Below are positions 22,019 to 33,665 of a DNA stretch of 64,000 nt, one piece after another. The stretch covers positions 1-64,000 of the forward strand of contig CAXAMN010001470.1 in NCBI GenBank assembly GCA_963970005.1, given 5' to 3'. Made by a program: the position numbers and the translations under genes. The notes under the pieces were generated by a model. The model had not been told where the DNA came from. It did no database searches and saw only the letters and a list, made by a program, of their open reading frames with translations. This stretch comes from Durusdinium trenchii (Eukaryota; Sar; Dinophyceae; Suessiales; Symbiodiniaceae). Position 1 is the first letter of the stretch, and every line of letters starts with the position of its first letter.

Positions 22019-22969
22019 GCAACCAGGTGTCGAGCAATGGCTTGCCCACTGGCAAGGGCCTTGCCGACTTTGCTGCCACGTCGTTCCACGCTTTTGAGAC
22101 GGGTTATGGACGAAGGTATTGCAGTCTTTCTCCACTTTGTCCATCCAGCGAGACAAGAACAGCAGTTTCGCAACCTGTTTCTTCGGAGAAATCAATGAGG
22201 TGATGATGCGGGCCTGCGTTTTGCGCAAGACCGAGTGTTTGCTGGCGGTAGTGTGCCAGGAGCCTTAGGAGTGCTTTTGCCTTCGCACAGTTGCAGTTTC
22301 CCAAGTTGATGTATATGAGGGTCTCAATAGGTTGCAAAGTGTACCTCTGCATTTAATTTAGGATCAGAATTCACTTCTTGTCTGAAGAGAGACAACATCC
22401 GCTTGCGTTTGCAGGTGTATGCATGACTGGCGACCTGCAACCTGTTGGGTTGGGCACTAAGTCAAATGTGGCAGCTGGAAGAGGATATTGATGATATTGA
22501 TGAAGGCACCCTTGAACCTGAGCGCGTTGTGCGGAGAGCCTGGGAATTGTCCGGCTCAAGCCCTAGATCTTCCATTTTTCTGGAGTAGAATCGTTTGCAG
22601 AGAGAAGCATGATTCGAACTGATTAATCCTGATGTTGTTCGTGCAAGTTCCAGTGCTATAAGTGCCGCAAATGACTAATTGACTGACAAGGCTTCTGCCA
22701 GCTCGGGTGCTCGGCGTGTCGAGGACAGGAACAGCTCTGTAGAGTGCAAGTGCTCTTGCAATGCGCACATTGCAGGAGGTTGTGCAGCAAGAAAGGCAGG
22801 TCGAGCTGTTTGAACGATCTAAACGCAACATCGTTTGCCGTAACCCTTGCTTGGATTTTCCCACATTTACAACATCAAAGGAGTCTTGGCAGGCAGGAGG
22901 AGCTGCACGAGGAGGAATCCTTTGAAGAGACCATGGAACAACCCAGGAGCCTGCTCGGATTGCGAAGCT
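22019..22969 (+). CDS. Exon cluster V of the 14-25 kb locus
   Basis: A block ending near 22197 reads RRVMDEGIAVFLHFVHPARQ, then EQQFRNLFLRRN. 22475 to about 22560 (after GTGGCAG) reads LEEDIDDIDEGTLEPERVVR, then RAWELSGSSP. 22775 to about 22839 (after TTGCAG) reads EVVQQERQVELFERSKRN. 22897 to about 22969 (after TTGGCAG) reads QEELHEEESFEETMEQPRS. The last three are strongly charged and probably helical. Weaker candidates follow near 23475-23580 (APVLEAFEEVPEVLAETSS). Function unknown. Confidence 0.45.
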
Positions 22970-23639
22970 GACAAACATTGGCTTCTGATTCACTCAGTTT
23001 GTTTTGGTTGCGCTGATCAGCCACGAACTTATATTTCACTCGTAGCTGAGATGCTGGTCATACACCAGGCAGCTATCGTCCACAGCATGCCCCTGGATTA
23101 CTGAGGGTCTAGCGCATAGAACATGGTACTTGGGACAGGTCCTTGAAACAATGCGTAAAGTCCTGACCGGGTTCTGAGGTTCTTACAACGTCAGCCAGGT
23201 TACTTACACGATCCGATATCAGTCACTCTATGGCTCGTCCAGTCCTGAGTCCCACGACCAATCACGCACAGGCCAAGTACCTCAAAATCTATGCCCCCAA
23301 CCGAACCTGCTTTTCTTGGCAGTTGGCTCCAGTGTGTGCTGCAAGGTTCAAAGGCAGTACTAACACCAAGCCCGAATTGATTTCTGCATTGCAAACAGAG
23401 CTTGCCTCAGAAAGCATTTGTGCCGAATTTGCATTGAGGGTATGAAGAGCTTCTTTGATTTGCTGGGGCTCCTGTCCTCGAGGCCTTTGAGGAGGTACCT
23501 GAAGTCCTGGCAGAGACATCGAGCAATTGGCCCAGCCCACTGACAGTCCTCGACCTTGGTGTTTTCATAGGTTCTGGTCATGAAAGGTATGAAAGTTTGG
23601 TACGAGTGAGACTTCCTTGAAGCCCTTTCCATTCTTGGA

Positions 23640-24400
23640 AAGAGGGCATTTTATGTGGAATTATCTTTCCTTTTTGGAACATCTCTTGTTCTACCTGTTG
23701 CTTCTGTGGCTTCTGGCTTTCTTGGCTTTCGGCTTGTTGGTTTTGACTTTGTGGCTTCTTGGCTTTTGGCTCTCTCTGGTCGCTTGGTTTCTTGGTCCTT
23801 TGGCTCCTCGGTCCTCTGGTCCTCTGGTCCTCTGGTCCCTTGGTCCTGTGTTTCCTTGGTCCCCTGGTCTCCCTAATCCTGGAGCCACTCTCCCTAAAGC
23901 ACTTTGTGGGCACATCGAAAAAGCAACGTTTGTTGTTTTCACAGCCTGGCGAGTCCATCCGTTTCCTTCTGCGGTTTGTGTCGCCTCGCTGCACCTGGCT
24001 CTGCAGCGTTTCAGTGGCCTTGGGCTTTTGGTGGTTTCTGTGGCTTTTGACTGCTGTGGCTTCTGCGGCTTTTGGCCCTTGGTGGCTTTTGTGGCTTTTG
24101 GCTCGTGTTTGGTTGGGGGGTTGGTATGTTTTTTGATGGTTCTCGTGGATTTCATTGGATTGTGATGGTTTGGTTTTGACACCTTGTTCTGTTGGCTTTT
24201 GGTAGTCTTTTGGTGATTTTGCACTTGCTGACGGTGGGCTCCGGGTTGGGTTGGTTTGTGTTGGCTTGCTTTTGGTTCTCATGGATTTCGTTGGATTTTG
24301 ACGGCTAGGTTTTGATACCCTTGTTTGTTGGAATTTGGTAGCTGTTTGGTGGCTTGGCACTTAGTTTGCTCTTGGGGGGAGGCGCTGTGCCTTCCCCTCA
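23640..24400. repeat. Low-complexity TTGGCTT/GGTCCTCT block with an 88-bp duplication
   Basis: Degenerate TTGGCTTTTGG and GGTCCTCTGGT units keep long frames open on both strands (for example RTRGPRSQRTKKPSDQRE on minus), so these frames are not called genes. Two imperfect 88-bp copies lie at 24137-24224 and 24273-24360 (GGTTCTC.TGGATTTC.TTGGATT start). A CCAAGCCAAG-rich stretch at about 24415-24485 is the partial complement. Confidence 0.6.
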
Positions 24401-24626
24401 AGCCCCTCCAGCTTTCTCAAGCCAAGCCAAGTCAACCAAAGCAAAACAAAACAACTAAACCACAGCCGAAGTAAAGCCAAGCCAGTTTAGGGTAGCGGGA
24501 CCCCTTGCCACCACTGAAAGACTGCACCCTCCTCAGAGGCACCAGTAGACCACACTCTGCTGCAAAAGCAAAAAGAGCAAAATATTCACCAAAAAGAGAC
24601 CAACATTTCAAAAACTAACATTGCAG

Positions 24627-25138
24627 CCTTTGGAGGTCTTCGGAAGGTCTACGTTTTTGAGGCCGGACCAAGCAGCTACGCCAAAACCCTATGATGAGTG
24701 GCTTGATGTCAGGGGAATCCAGTTGGCATGCCACCAGATGTGTCACAGGTTTGGACCTCAACAGAACGTGGGTGTGTTTGAACAAGCTGCTTTGGTCGCG
24801 GAACGATTCTTCCTTCGCACAAAGATCATCCGCCACACACAGCCACATGCTTTCAGGTTTCTCATGACTGCCCAAGCCCCAGAGAAGCTATTTGAGTCGG
24901 GAGTTGGGAACAACTAATCCGATTTGGTTTGCGTTGGTAAAGCAGAACATGGTTTGAGGGTGTCAGCCCGGGGTGTCATTGTCTTCAAGTCGATTTGTAC
25001 AGTCGCTGTCTCTCAGGTGGTGATGATCCTGATGCGGCGACAAAACTGAAAGAGTGGCTGGGCATATCTGGGCCAGATTCTTACGGATTTGAGTCATCAT
25101 TTCATGATTTTAATGTTCCATTTGAAGCCGTCCACTAG
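24627..25138 (+). CDS. Exon cluster VI with terminal exon, end of a plus-strand gene
   Basis: 24627 to about 24905 (after ATTGCAG) is a long, clearly coding block: PLEVFGRSTFLRPDQAAT, PYDEWLDVRGIQLACHQMCH, then EQAALVAERFFLRTKIIRH. 25017-25138 (after TCTCAG) reads GDDPDAATKLKEWLGISGPD, then SYGFESSFHDFNVPFEAVH, and ends in TAG at 25136-25138. This is the best candidate for the 3' end of the locus that begins near 14 kb, although the link across the low-complexity block is inference. No family is recognised. Confidence 0.5.
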
Positions 25139-26084
25139 GCCCTAGGCTGAAACTTCCCAGTTGAACCTGCTCAGTCACCAGCTTCACTGCCAGGCCTGAC
25201 GTCCAAGCGCTGTCCTCCTGCCAGGTTGTGTATGACATGCATGTGCTGTGTTTGCTCCCAAACCTGGTCAGTTTTCCTTCTCGCAGAGCGGTGCAAGGAC
25301 TTTGCGCGGATGGGGCTGCTAGGGGTGCCATTTTGCTCTAATCTGCCAAAAGTCTATCGATGCCTGTGTGCCCTGGTGCCATTCAGAAACCTGTAGCTTG
25401 TGAAGATGTGGGTTGTGTCCATTTTGGTTTCTTGCTCCAGATGCTAAATTTTTCCTAGCGCCTGACAGACGTTCCAAGCTCTCAGGTGCTACGACCTGCA
25501 GGTGTCCCTGCCAAAATAGCACATGTGACTGCGAGGCGCTGCAATTGATGGGCCTTGGGATCACAGCGAGGTTCTGTGTTCTCGGAAATGAGCACCAGAG
25601 CCTCATTTTTGCTTGGTTGCACGCGTTGTAGCTGATGGCACACGGGTGCTTGACAGAGCAGATGTCAAATGAATGCACGTCATGACTCCATGACAAACTC
25701 CGAGGTTGTGAGCGCAGATAACCAACAAAGATTCATGACAAACACAACATGTTTTATGGAACAAATCATTTGATGCCTTTCTTTGAAAACCATGATCTTT
25801 GTCATAAGTAAACAGGGAGTGTCAATGCCTCCCTCCCCTGCGGCAATTTTCAGATGCAACTATATATATATATAGATACTATATATATATATACACATGA
25901 TATATACATATATATGTATCATATGCATATAACTATATATATGTATATATATATATGCTGCGGCAGGAGAGAACATCTTTGCTACGGGGTTGCTGTTTGC
26001 AGATTGATCAGCTTCTTGAATTGTTGTGGTGATGTCCACCAGCGCGTGCGGCCTCAAAGTTGAGCCCAGCGCGTCTGAGGTTGA
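25139..26084. other. Non-coding stretch with TA microsatellite
   Basis: A (TA)n-rich, self-complementary tract lies at about 25858-25958. Short frames on both strands are not supported as genes. Confidence 0.45.
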
Positions 26085-26471
26085 AACCTGGTTGATCCTG
26101 CCTCAAGAATTAAGCCATGTATGTCTCTGTATAAGACAATATAATCATTTACACAATGAAGCTGCGAATGGCTCATTAAAGCAGTCATAGTTTATTTGAT
26201 GGTTGCTGCTAACTAACGAATCGCGCGGCTCTGCCGGCGATGCGTCATTCAAGTTTCTGCCCTGTCAGCTTCCGAGGGTTGGGTGTTGGCCTACCGTGGC
26301 AATGACGGGTAACAGAGAATGAGGGTTTGATTCCGGAGAGGGAGCCTGACAAACGGCTGCCACATCTAAGGAAGACAGCAGGCGTGCAAATTCCCCAAAC
26401 CTGATACAAGGAGGTAGTGACTAGTAGTGACAGACAAGAGGTGAATCTCTTGGATTTGCTAAAGACGGACT

Positions 26472-26504
<33 letters not shown>

Positions 26505-26591
26505 GATCAGGAGCAAACAGTTAGGGGATCGAAGCGATCAGTAGATACCGTCCTAGTCTTAACATAAACCATGCCAACTAGAGATTGGAGG
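26085..26591 (+). pseudogene. Decayed, internally deleted 18S rRNA copy
   Basis: Starts with the 18S 5' end (ACCTGGTTGATCCTGCC) but lacks the next ~20 bases before TTAAGCCATG. It continues with GCGAATGGCTCATTAAA, TTCATTCAAGTTTCTGCC-like and GGAGAGGGAGCCTGA segments to GGAGGTAGTGAC (26421). It then jumps across the central 18S region (including V4) to GGATTTGCTAAAGACGGACT (about 26452), CGAAAGCATTTGCCAAGGAT and ACCATGCCAACTAGAGATTGG. Both parts carry many substitutions and small indels relative to conserved 18S positions, so it cannot be a working gene. The junction repeats TAGTGAC. No 5.8S or 28S sequence follows. Confidence 0.9.
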
Positions 26592-26859
26592 TGAGGCTTC
26601 TGAGCTCACTGTTACTCAAAGGAACCTGATAGCAAAAGGAACCTACTAGCGATGGCCTCCAACTTAGTTGTGAAAGTGCAGGTGGAGCTTAACTGTGGGA
26701 TCCAATGATGCAGCTTCACAGATGCCAGGAACCACCTGATGGAGTTTCCCTTCTTCCGCTGAACAAGTCTGGATCTGCTTTGCCCTCAGAGAGCGCACAC
26801 AAGAGCTTCCCTTTGCATTTGGGGAAGTACGAAATTATACATGTCCATTGAATCCTCAG
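26592..26859. repeat. Short TAG-type repeat and unassigned sequence
   Basis: CCTACTAGCGATGGCCTCCAAC at about 26642-26663 belongs to the dispersed TAG family. The rest is unassigned. Confidence 0.35.
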
Positions 26860-27026
26860 CACACTTCTGTCCCTTTGCCGCGTGGGAGGTCTTTACCTAT
26901 GAAGCCGAGATCAGCGTATGTTCCAAAGATGGAAATCAATTGAAGAAGATGACCTGTGCAAACCTCAGCAAACTTGGTTTAAAGGTTGTGACCATCAAGA
27001 GCCACGGCGTACTGTTTGTTAAGTAG
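26860..27026 (+). CDS. Probable terminal exon of unknown gene
   Basis: Begins after ATCCTCAG and reads HFCPFAAWEVFTYEAEISVC, SKDGNQLKKMTCANLSK and LGLKVVTIKSHGVLFVK, then TAG at 27024-27026. The alternating hydrophobic pattern suggests a small beta-rich domain end. It starts about 270 bp after the 18S remnant. No family is recognised. Confidence 0.5.
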
Positions 27027-27120
27027 CAGCAGAAGTGAACTGGCTCATGGGCCATGGGTGTTCTTTTTAGTCACACTGGGCCAGGGCTCAGCATCCTTTG
27101 AGGTGACTTTGTAGATCTTT

Positions 27121-27352
27121 TTGATGCCACTCAGCCAGTTGAGACAGCAGCAGGAGACCTCAGATGCGGCAAGCTCTCAATTTGTTTCTCCAAGGTCTCC
27201 TTTTTCTTTTTTCCTAGCTTTCACGTCCAAGGCAGAAGCTGCGAACACACTGATAGAGCAACTTCGCAATGAGGCCCGCTTTTCGAGCATCTTTCGAGCC
27301 CTTGGGCACTTAAGTGAGTCCCTGCACACATACAGCAACAGCAATGCAACAA
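27121..27352 (+). CDS. Candidate exons (helical peptide)
   Basis: Open frame from 27121 (MMPLSQLRQQQETSDAASSQ) to a second block at 27232-27352 after CCAAG, reading AEAANTLIEQLRNEARFSS, then IFRALGHLSESLHTYSNS, with a GTAGAG donor. The T-rich middle (27181-27231) looks like an intron that stays open by chance. No family is recognised. Confidence 0.4.
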
Positions 27353-27405
27353 GTAGAGTCTGTTGATAGTGACTGACGTTCGCTCTCATTGCAAAGTCGG
27401 TTGAA

Positions 27406-27641
27406 TTCACTCCCGGAGTGCCATTGGTTCAGGGAATCCTGCCAATCACAATCTTCGCTGGGCCGCCTTTGCAGCTTGGAATCAGGTGAGAAGGAGGGTA
27501 ATGGAACGCACATTTGAATATTTCTTCCGAGGGACAAGAGCTGCAACACGGCCCTGTCATGCAAGGGCCCAAGGGATGTGCAGAGCGGATCAGGAAATGG
27601 GATTATATGTGTGTCTGACAGGGTATGTAACACCGGTGTGA
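27406..27641 (+). CDS. Candidate coding block (basic helical peptide)
   Basis: One frame stays open through SAIGSGNPANHNLRWAAFAA, WNQVRRRVMERTFEYFFRG, TRAATRPCHARAQGMCRAD and QEMGLYVCLTGYVTPV to TGA at 27639-27641. No clear acceptor or start is seen. It lies just downstream of the previous exon on the same strand and may belong to it. Confidence 0.35.
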
Positions 27642-28076
27642 ATGAAGCAGCTGCCCCAACTCTTGGTGCCAGTCTCTTGGTAAGCCCCCCCTTTCCTACG
27701 TCCTATTCAGCCCTTTCTCTCCAAAATGGACCCTACACTACGTCCTGCATCCTAAGTCCTACTTATATATATATAAATACATATATATATATATGTATAC
27801 ACACACACACACACACCCAAATGGACCCTCCAAACATTGGGAGGTGCGGTGGGCGAAGTGTATTGCTACAATCGCTTCAATGAACCAGTGTGGAGCTGAG
27901 GGGCACCAGTGGAGAAGAGTTTTGCTTGAAACTCAACGTGTGAATCTGTGCAGCTGAAGATTTGATGAGGTGTGTGCCACACGATGTAATGGTTTTGAGG
28001 AGAGCCAGATGAAGAGTCCTTTGTGACTCGAGCCAACATCCAAAACTGTTTTTAGTTGAACTTTGAACTTTTGCAG
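27642..28076. repeat. TA/AC microsatellite and unassigned sequence
   Basis: (TA)n runs into (AC)n at about 27764-27818. No gene is supported in the rest. Confidence 0.5.
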
Positions 28077-28171
28077 ACTGGGAGGAATGCTTCCATGCAA
28101 TTGATGAGATTGGATGTCGCCCTTGTGGAAACGGGAGCTGCGACGTGCTTTGTGCTGAGCTTTTCCAGTGA
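28077..28171 (+). CDS. Cys-rich exon, possibly terminal
   Basis: Follows TTTTGCAG and reads WEECFHAIDEIGCRPCGNGS, then CDVLCAELFQ, followed by TGA (28169-28171). Five cysteines in 30 residues, with CxxC and CxxxC spacings, suggest a disulfide-bonded or metal-binding knot. If a splice donor is missed, the TGA is intronic. No family is recognised. Confidence 0.4.
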
Positions 28172-29884
28172 AACTCAACTGTTTGATGGGATCCTTTGAC
28201 AGAATCATGTTTTTTGCCCATGATACTTCTAGAGCATAAGACCAAAGGCCAGTTGGACGGTGTGTGGATGCCGTGTCTGGCGTGGGGCGCTGATTGCGTG
28301 GTCTTACCACTATCTAAGAGTCTGTGCGGGCTGCTCGCTCCAGGCTTCTGCCTGCCTCGAATGCAGTTCCGCGGCGTTGGGTACCCAGCCTTTTTGCACC
28401 TAAGAAGCCCTTCTCAGTGGTCGCTGAATGGAATGGTGCAATCCAAAGAAAACACTTTTGCTTGGAACAGTGCTTTTCACCGGAGTTTGGCCGGAACACC
28501 TCACTTCCTCGTGTTTACATGAGTCGAGAAGACAAAAAAAGCAGTTTACATGAATTGGGAATTCTTGGAGTGAAAGAGTCCAATGTGTATCAGTTCTGTG
28601 TAATATGTATATGCACATAGATAGATAGATAGATAGTCTTGTCTAGGAGCATCTCGATGCGGTTTGGAGAATCGGCCTAGGTGGAACCTCTCCCAACCTG
28701 AGCAGGATCTTTGCCAAATTTTGGACATCACGGGAGGCATCACAAGATCTGGGTCCAGTGCGCAGATCCAGACATATCAGAAAAATAAACGAAAGTGCTA
28801 ACAAGAAGCTCAAGGTTGTAATGTAGGATTTGCCAAAACGGCTCAAGAGGCCTCTAGTTTCTGTGGTGACAGGTCAAGGATCCCTTGCGTGGCAGCAATG
28901 CAAGGCTCTTCTGCTGCTGGTGTAGCATGGGTTCTATAGTCCAGTCTAGAATGAGATGTTTGCCGTTGAAAACACTCAGCAATTGTTTTGGACTTGGCGT
29001 TGTACATGTCCAAACACCCTGAGTGTGTGTCCGCAAAAAACTCCCAGGAGTCTTTGTGTGAGCAGCCACAGTCTCAGTTTGTCGGAAACTTCAGACTCCG
29101 ATAGATGCATGAAGGACGTTTGGTTACTTTCGACCATTATGTATATGTATATATATATATATACACACACATGTATGCATAAGTACACATATGATGTATG
29201 TAGTACATGCACGCACTTGGCATGCACTCGCAGGTTCTCAGATCCACATTGCACATCAAAAGGTCCAACATATATACAAAGACATTTGCCAGAAAAACCA
29301 GGCTGGCAAGCATTTTGGAAATGTACTTTCGTGCACAGCAATCTCCTGCCCAAGTCTTGGAGATGGCTGCAATCCAACCTTGCCGGACTTCGATCCTTGC
29401 AGATGCTTAGAGGACTGGGCTTGTGAAGGGGCCATGGCAATCTAAGTCAAGAGGGATCATATTCACGAGATTGCATAGGTGTTGGCTTCATCGTAGCGAT
29501 TGTCTTTGGGGAAGCATTCGTGTAGCTTTGTTTCGTCTTCTATGGCTCGCACGATTGGACGTAATCGAGCGAGTTCCCCCCAACGGGAAACTTGCTCGCA
29601 GGCACGGCCGAGTCTCGAGCAGCGAGAGGTGCGAAATATGGAAAAACATGGTTTACGGATGAAAATGGGCAGAGCAGAAGTCTGTGGTCCATTGAGCCGT
29701 CGTCTATATGATTTGTCCAATCGACTCAATCCACGAACGTTTGTTGAACTTCTCCACTGACATTCTGCATCACCTTCGGCCAAGAAGCGAGAAGCCCAAG
29801 CTTTTCGCGGTATGTTCTGTTTTCCCCAGAAAGCGTGAGCTATTGGGGTTCTTGCTTCAAGAAAAAGAAAATCTGCATGTGTGC
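28172..29884. other. Stretch with microsatellites and no supported gene
   Basis: Contains (ATAG)n at about 28617-28636 and a (TA)n/(AC)n tract at about 29145-29172. Competing frames on both strands (for example 28324-28620 plus, 29463-29760 minus) have no clear splice borders or family and are not called. Confidence 0.3.
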
Positions 29885-30140
29885 GCTTTCGAGCCTGGGT
29901 GCTGGTGCCGCTGCAGGGTGGATTGGGAGTGTGGATGCTGGTGCCGCTGCAGCGTGGCGCTGCTGTGCGTGCTTGGGAGCCTGGTTCTGGTGCTGGCAAT
30001 ACAGCGCTGCTGTGTGCTGCTGCTGTGTGCGCTTGGGGTGCTTTGCACGGTGCCGCTGCTGGGTGCTGGTGCTGTTGGAGGGTGCCGCTGCTTTGCGCGC
30101 TTGAGAGCTTGGGTGCTGGTGCCGCTGCTGTGTTGCCAAG
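29885..30140. repeat. Degenerate GCTGGTGCCGCTGC minisatellite
   Basis: Repeated blocks of GGGTGCTGGTGCCGCTGC, GCTGTGTGC and GCTTGGGAGCCTGG in plus orientation. Frames are open on both strands because of composition alone. Confidence 0.6.
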
Positions 30141-31829
30141 TGTGGTAAGTGTCGTCGAAAATGAAGGGACGTTGCCAAATAGTGAGTTTAAGTGTCGTGG
30201 AGAATCAAGGTGAAAGTCGCCGAAGTTTTTCACTGTTGTCGAAAACGACGGCTGGAGCTCTGGGCTCAGAACTGGCAACTTTGTAGCGGCATTGTAGCGC
30301 AAACGCAGCATGGGAAACGGTTTCTGGGAGCTTTGCGCTCAGAACTGGTAAGTTTGCCAAGCTGAACGCAGAGATCTTTTTCCTTCGCGACCCGCCCGCG
30401 ATGCTTACGTCCATCGTTTGTAGATGTGTGGATCTAAGCAAGAGACCCCTGTAGCTGAAACCCAAGATCAAACTCAAACTGTATCCAAGTTCAGTGTCAA
30501 GGAGGCGCGCAACTTTGAACTTACTTGAATAAAGTTTCAAACCAAGTAGCTGATCACGCCCGCGGCATTCTTTGGTCCTGGACAATATGTATGCCAATTT
30601 TGCGCGCGACCAAGTTCAACACAGCCACCCGATCACGCAACGGTTCTAACATGTTGAAACTAAACAACAACACTAACGGCGAGGCGCGCTGTGGAGTTTC
30701 TTTTCCTCCGCAGTTTTTCGTCGCTGCAGGCTTTGAAATCTTCGACTTGGATGGATATATTTGCAGGGCGGCTTACTAGTTCCCCTTCCGCTCCGCTTTC
30801 GCTGCCTTTGGTTTGCCCTCAGGCCTTGGCGTGTCCCCAGTAGGAGTAGGCAGCAGCAGCGCCGGGGGGGTCTGAGGCAGTTCAAGCAACATGGAAGGTG
30901 GGACCTCGCATATTGCGTTGATATTGGGCAGAGATGAAGTGAGATGAGCTGATTGTATAAGGAAACGAAGCGGTCATGCAGGAGCAGCAGGAGGGAAGTT
31001 GAAGCCACAGACCAGCCTACTGAAATTCAGGGATGCTATAGTCATGATAGATAGAGTATAATATGTGCCTGAACCTCCTTCCCACATCTTGCTGAAACAG
31101 ACTTGGACCCGCAGTGTTCACGAGCTTCCTGTCGTCCAACTCGATGGAACTTGGCGTTGGTGGCCCGCCGAGCTTGGCTCATCACACCTCTGGAGCCATG
31201 ACGCGATTGAGATTGACTTTAGCGTCCAGCGCCCTCGGCATAAAGATCAAGATGGGAAGCAGGGGCAGCGAGTCGGGAGCGTCGTCCAAACTGTGGCCCT
31301 TGATTGCAACTCTGATTGGGGGCGAAAGCAGTTTTGGAGTGTCCACGCTTCTTCTTCTTCTTCTTCAAACGGGCCAGCCAAGGCTAGTTAAAGCAATGAA
31401 ACCCAATGTTCCACGACCATTCAAACCCAGTTTGGCTAAAGGCCTACGTGAAGACAGCGTCTGCCTCCCTAGCTCCTTTTTTGCCCATCCCCCACCCGGG
31501 GAGAATGCTCTGGGTGTCGACCCTGCGGGTGAGAAACTTTTGGTATGTAGGTTCACTGCGAACGCGTGTGAGTTCGAGAAGTGGATATCAACATCCAAAA
31601 TGGGTTGCGCCAAGGTTTCTGATCCAACGCAGACCTTCGAACTGAAGGGAGAGGAAGATTACAGTAGCTGTCCGGTGGAGCGGTGAATTTTTGTCTAGTT
31701 CATTATAATCACACTCTGAGTTGATATTATCAACTTTTTCTGGTATTGTTGGAGGTTGTCGACCACTCATTAGAGTTATCGTCCGTGATGCCTTGCCCAC
31801 TTGCCCCCTTCCTACCTTTGGCTGAGCAG
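30141..31829. other. No supported gene; CTT microsatellite
   Basis: Plus frame 31114-31686 (ending CEFEKWISTSKMGCAKVSD...) is long but lacks clear borders. A (CTT)n run lies at about 31349-31366. Nothing else can be supported. Confidence 0.25.
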
Positions 31830-31896
31830 GCCTTTGGTTGCCTCGTGCGCGGCAACTGGTCTGCTGCCCTCCGTCTACTGGCTGAGACTTCATCTG
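31830..31896 (+). CDS. Candidate exon resembling one PPR/TPR-type helical repeat
   Basis: After GAGCAG the frame reads AFGCLVRGNWSAALRLLAET. The pattern G.W..AL.LL.E is typical of the helix pair of PPR or TPR repeats, which bind RNA or protein. One repeat is too little to assign the family, and the 3' border is uncertain. Confidence 0.3.
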
Positions 31897-33551
31897 TTTT
31901 TGTAATACTTTTGCCTTTCCAGGTTGGACCGTGAAATGATCTGAAAAAAACAGGCTTGCTTGATTTTGGAATAAGAGTCCCCAGATAACTGTTTTTCCCT
32001 TCCCAAGGCCCGGCCTTGGGACTGATGGCACTGCACCACTTCGATGCTGTGAAGGTGTGGCTGAAACTATAGATGCAGGCTAAAGATAGCTAAGGGCGCC
32101 CTTCGATTCTTGTGATCGTGACTGCCAAATTTGGCACACAGCCTCAAAATTGAGGTTGGACGGAAAGACTAGCGGTGAATAGAAGGGCAACAAAAATTGA
32201 CCGGGAAAAAAGTGGAACCAGGAAGGGTTCATGCCCTGGCAGCAGAGAAATAAAACAAGCAGTCTAGAAGGGTTGTTCCTTGGTCAACATTGTTGTAGCG
32301 ATAGTTTCATTAGTTGTGTTTTTCGAGTGACATTGACAGGCCAAAAAACTTGAAGACGAGATGGAGCTTATCACATTGGAATGCACCACTTTAGGCACGT
32401 TGTTTGTGAAATCGTGTTGATCCATTCCCTTAGGCGACTTAAAACCAATACAATGAATATGATCGAGCATGATCTAACCATTAAGGAGGATAATGGTGAT
32501 TGTCGTGATTACCACAGGTAAACAATTTGAGATTGTGAGTCCTTTGCCACCAGCGCTCGCTTTGAGGGTTTGGATACTGCTCTGTACATTTCCTAATGAT
32601 ATAGAAAGCTTTGCCGAATCAGGATAATGCCAAGTGACAAAAACAACCCGTCGGGGGGGGATTTCCGCGCTAATGAACTCATGAAAAACATGACTTATGA
32701 CATGAATTGAGTTGTTTGATCAAAAATAAGCATTCTCGCCACCCGAAGATCAACAGGTTTGCACGGTTTGCTGCAACATCCCAATTTATCCATAATCTGT
32801 CATTTTCCAACGAAGCTTCAAATACAAAAAAAACCCGTAAATCGTCTTACCCACCACAAGAAAGAACTCGCCAGACCAATAGTTTTACGCACAAGCATAT
32901 CGCAGACCAAGCGAGGACTCGCGGTATACCTTCGCTAAAGCCTTCCTGGCCCCCGAGTGACAAACGACAATAGGATTAAGATGTGCATAGCTGCTGGAAA
33001 AACATGTCAGCGTAATTTGGACGGTGAGGCATTCGCTTATGACACTAATTCGTTCGTCGCTTGTGACGCTAATTTGACCGCCCCTTCTGACGCTAATTTG
33101 CTCGTCTTTTTCTTGGTTCAAGTAGTTCAAGTGTTGTTCAATTGGTAGAACAAGACACACACACACACACAATACAATGAATTCAGTAGCGGTGTGCCCG
33201 CATGGGCCAAGAACATGGTCTGCGAGTGAACGTCAGCATACCCACCCCACCCCACCCATGCTAATGGTGATGAGGAGGATCCTGCGCAGGGCTGCAAGTG
33301 GTTTCGAACGTTAGCATACCCCAGCCCAGTCCACCCACCCCACACATGATGCTGGTGATGCTGGTGATGCCGGTGATCGTCGCAAGTGAACAACTTTAGG
33401 CTATCAGACTGCAACCATTCGACTGTTCGAGTTTCAAGGAGGCTATTGTTGTGTTCTAGCATATATCGTTCTGTGGCTTCCCATTAGTAGTGACAAGCAG
33501 TGACTCCGTCGGGGGGGGGCGCCCAATGCCGGGCCTGCTCGGTTCGCCCAC
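31897..33551. other. No supported gene; short local repeats
   Basis: A ~27-bp unit with GACGCTAATTTG occurs three times at about 33040-33105. An (AC)n tract lies at 33158-33171. A pair of ACGT(C)AGCATACCC(CA)CC blocks at about 33231-33340 runs into a TGATGCTGG tract. Confidence 0.35.
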
Positions 33552-33665
33552 CGGTTTGCGGAGGTGAGGAAGGAAATGAAAGCAGTGGAGGTTGTGCTGC
33601 AACAAGCTCTCAGCTCAGTGACCGACAGTGAAAGGGCCTCAACGGGGGGTAGTATCGGATTTCAG
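33552..33665 (+). CDS. Candidate exon (coiled-coil-like peptide)
   Basis: Reads RFAEVRKEMKAVEVVLQQAL, then SSVTDSERASTGGSIGFQ. The heptad-like pattern suggests a helix. The 5' border is unclear; G-rich sequence precedes it. No family is recognised. Confidence 0.35.

Noticed and set aside
23578-24360. 260-aa minus-strand frame rich in Lys/Pro/Thr
   Set aside because: It is the reverse of a low-complexity TTGGCTT/GGTCCT block; plus frames over it are equally open.
29463-30311. 282-aa minus-strand frame rich in Ala/Gln/His/Ser
   Set aside because: More than half of it is the reverse of the GCTGGTGCCGCTGC minisatellite; the remainder has no family or splice border.
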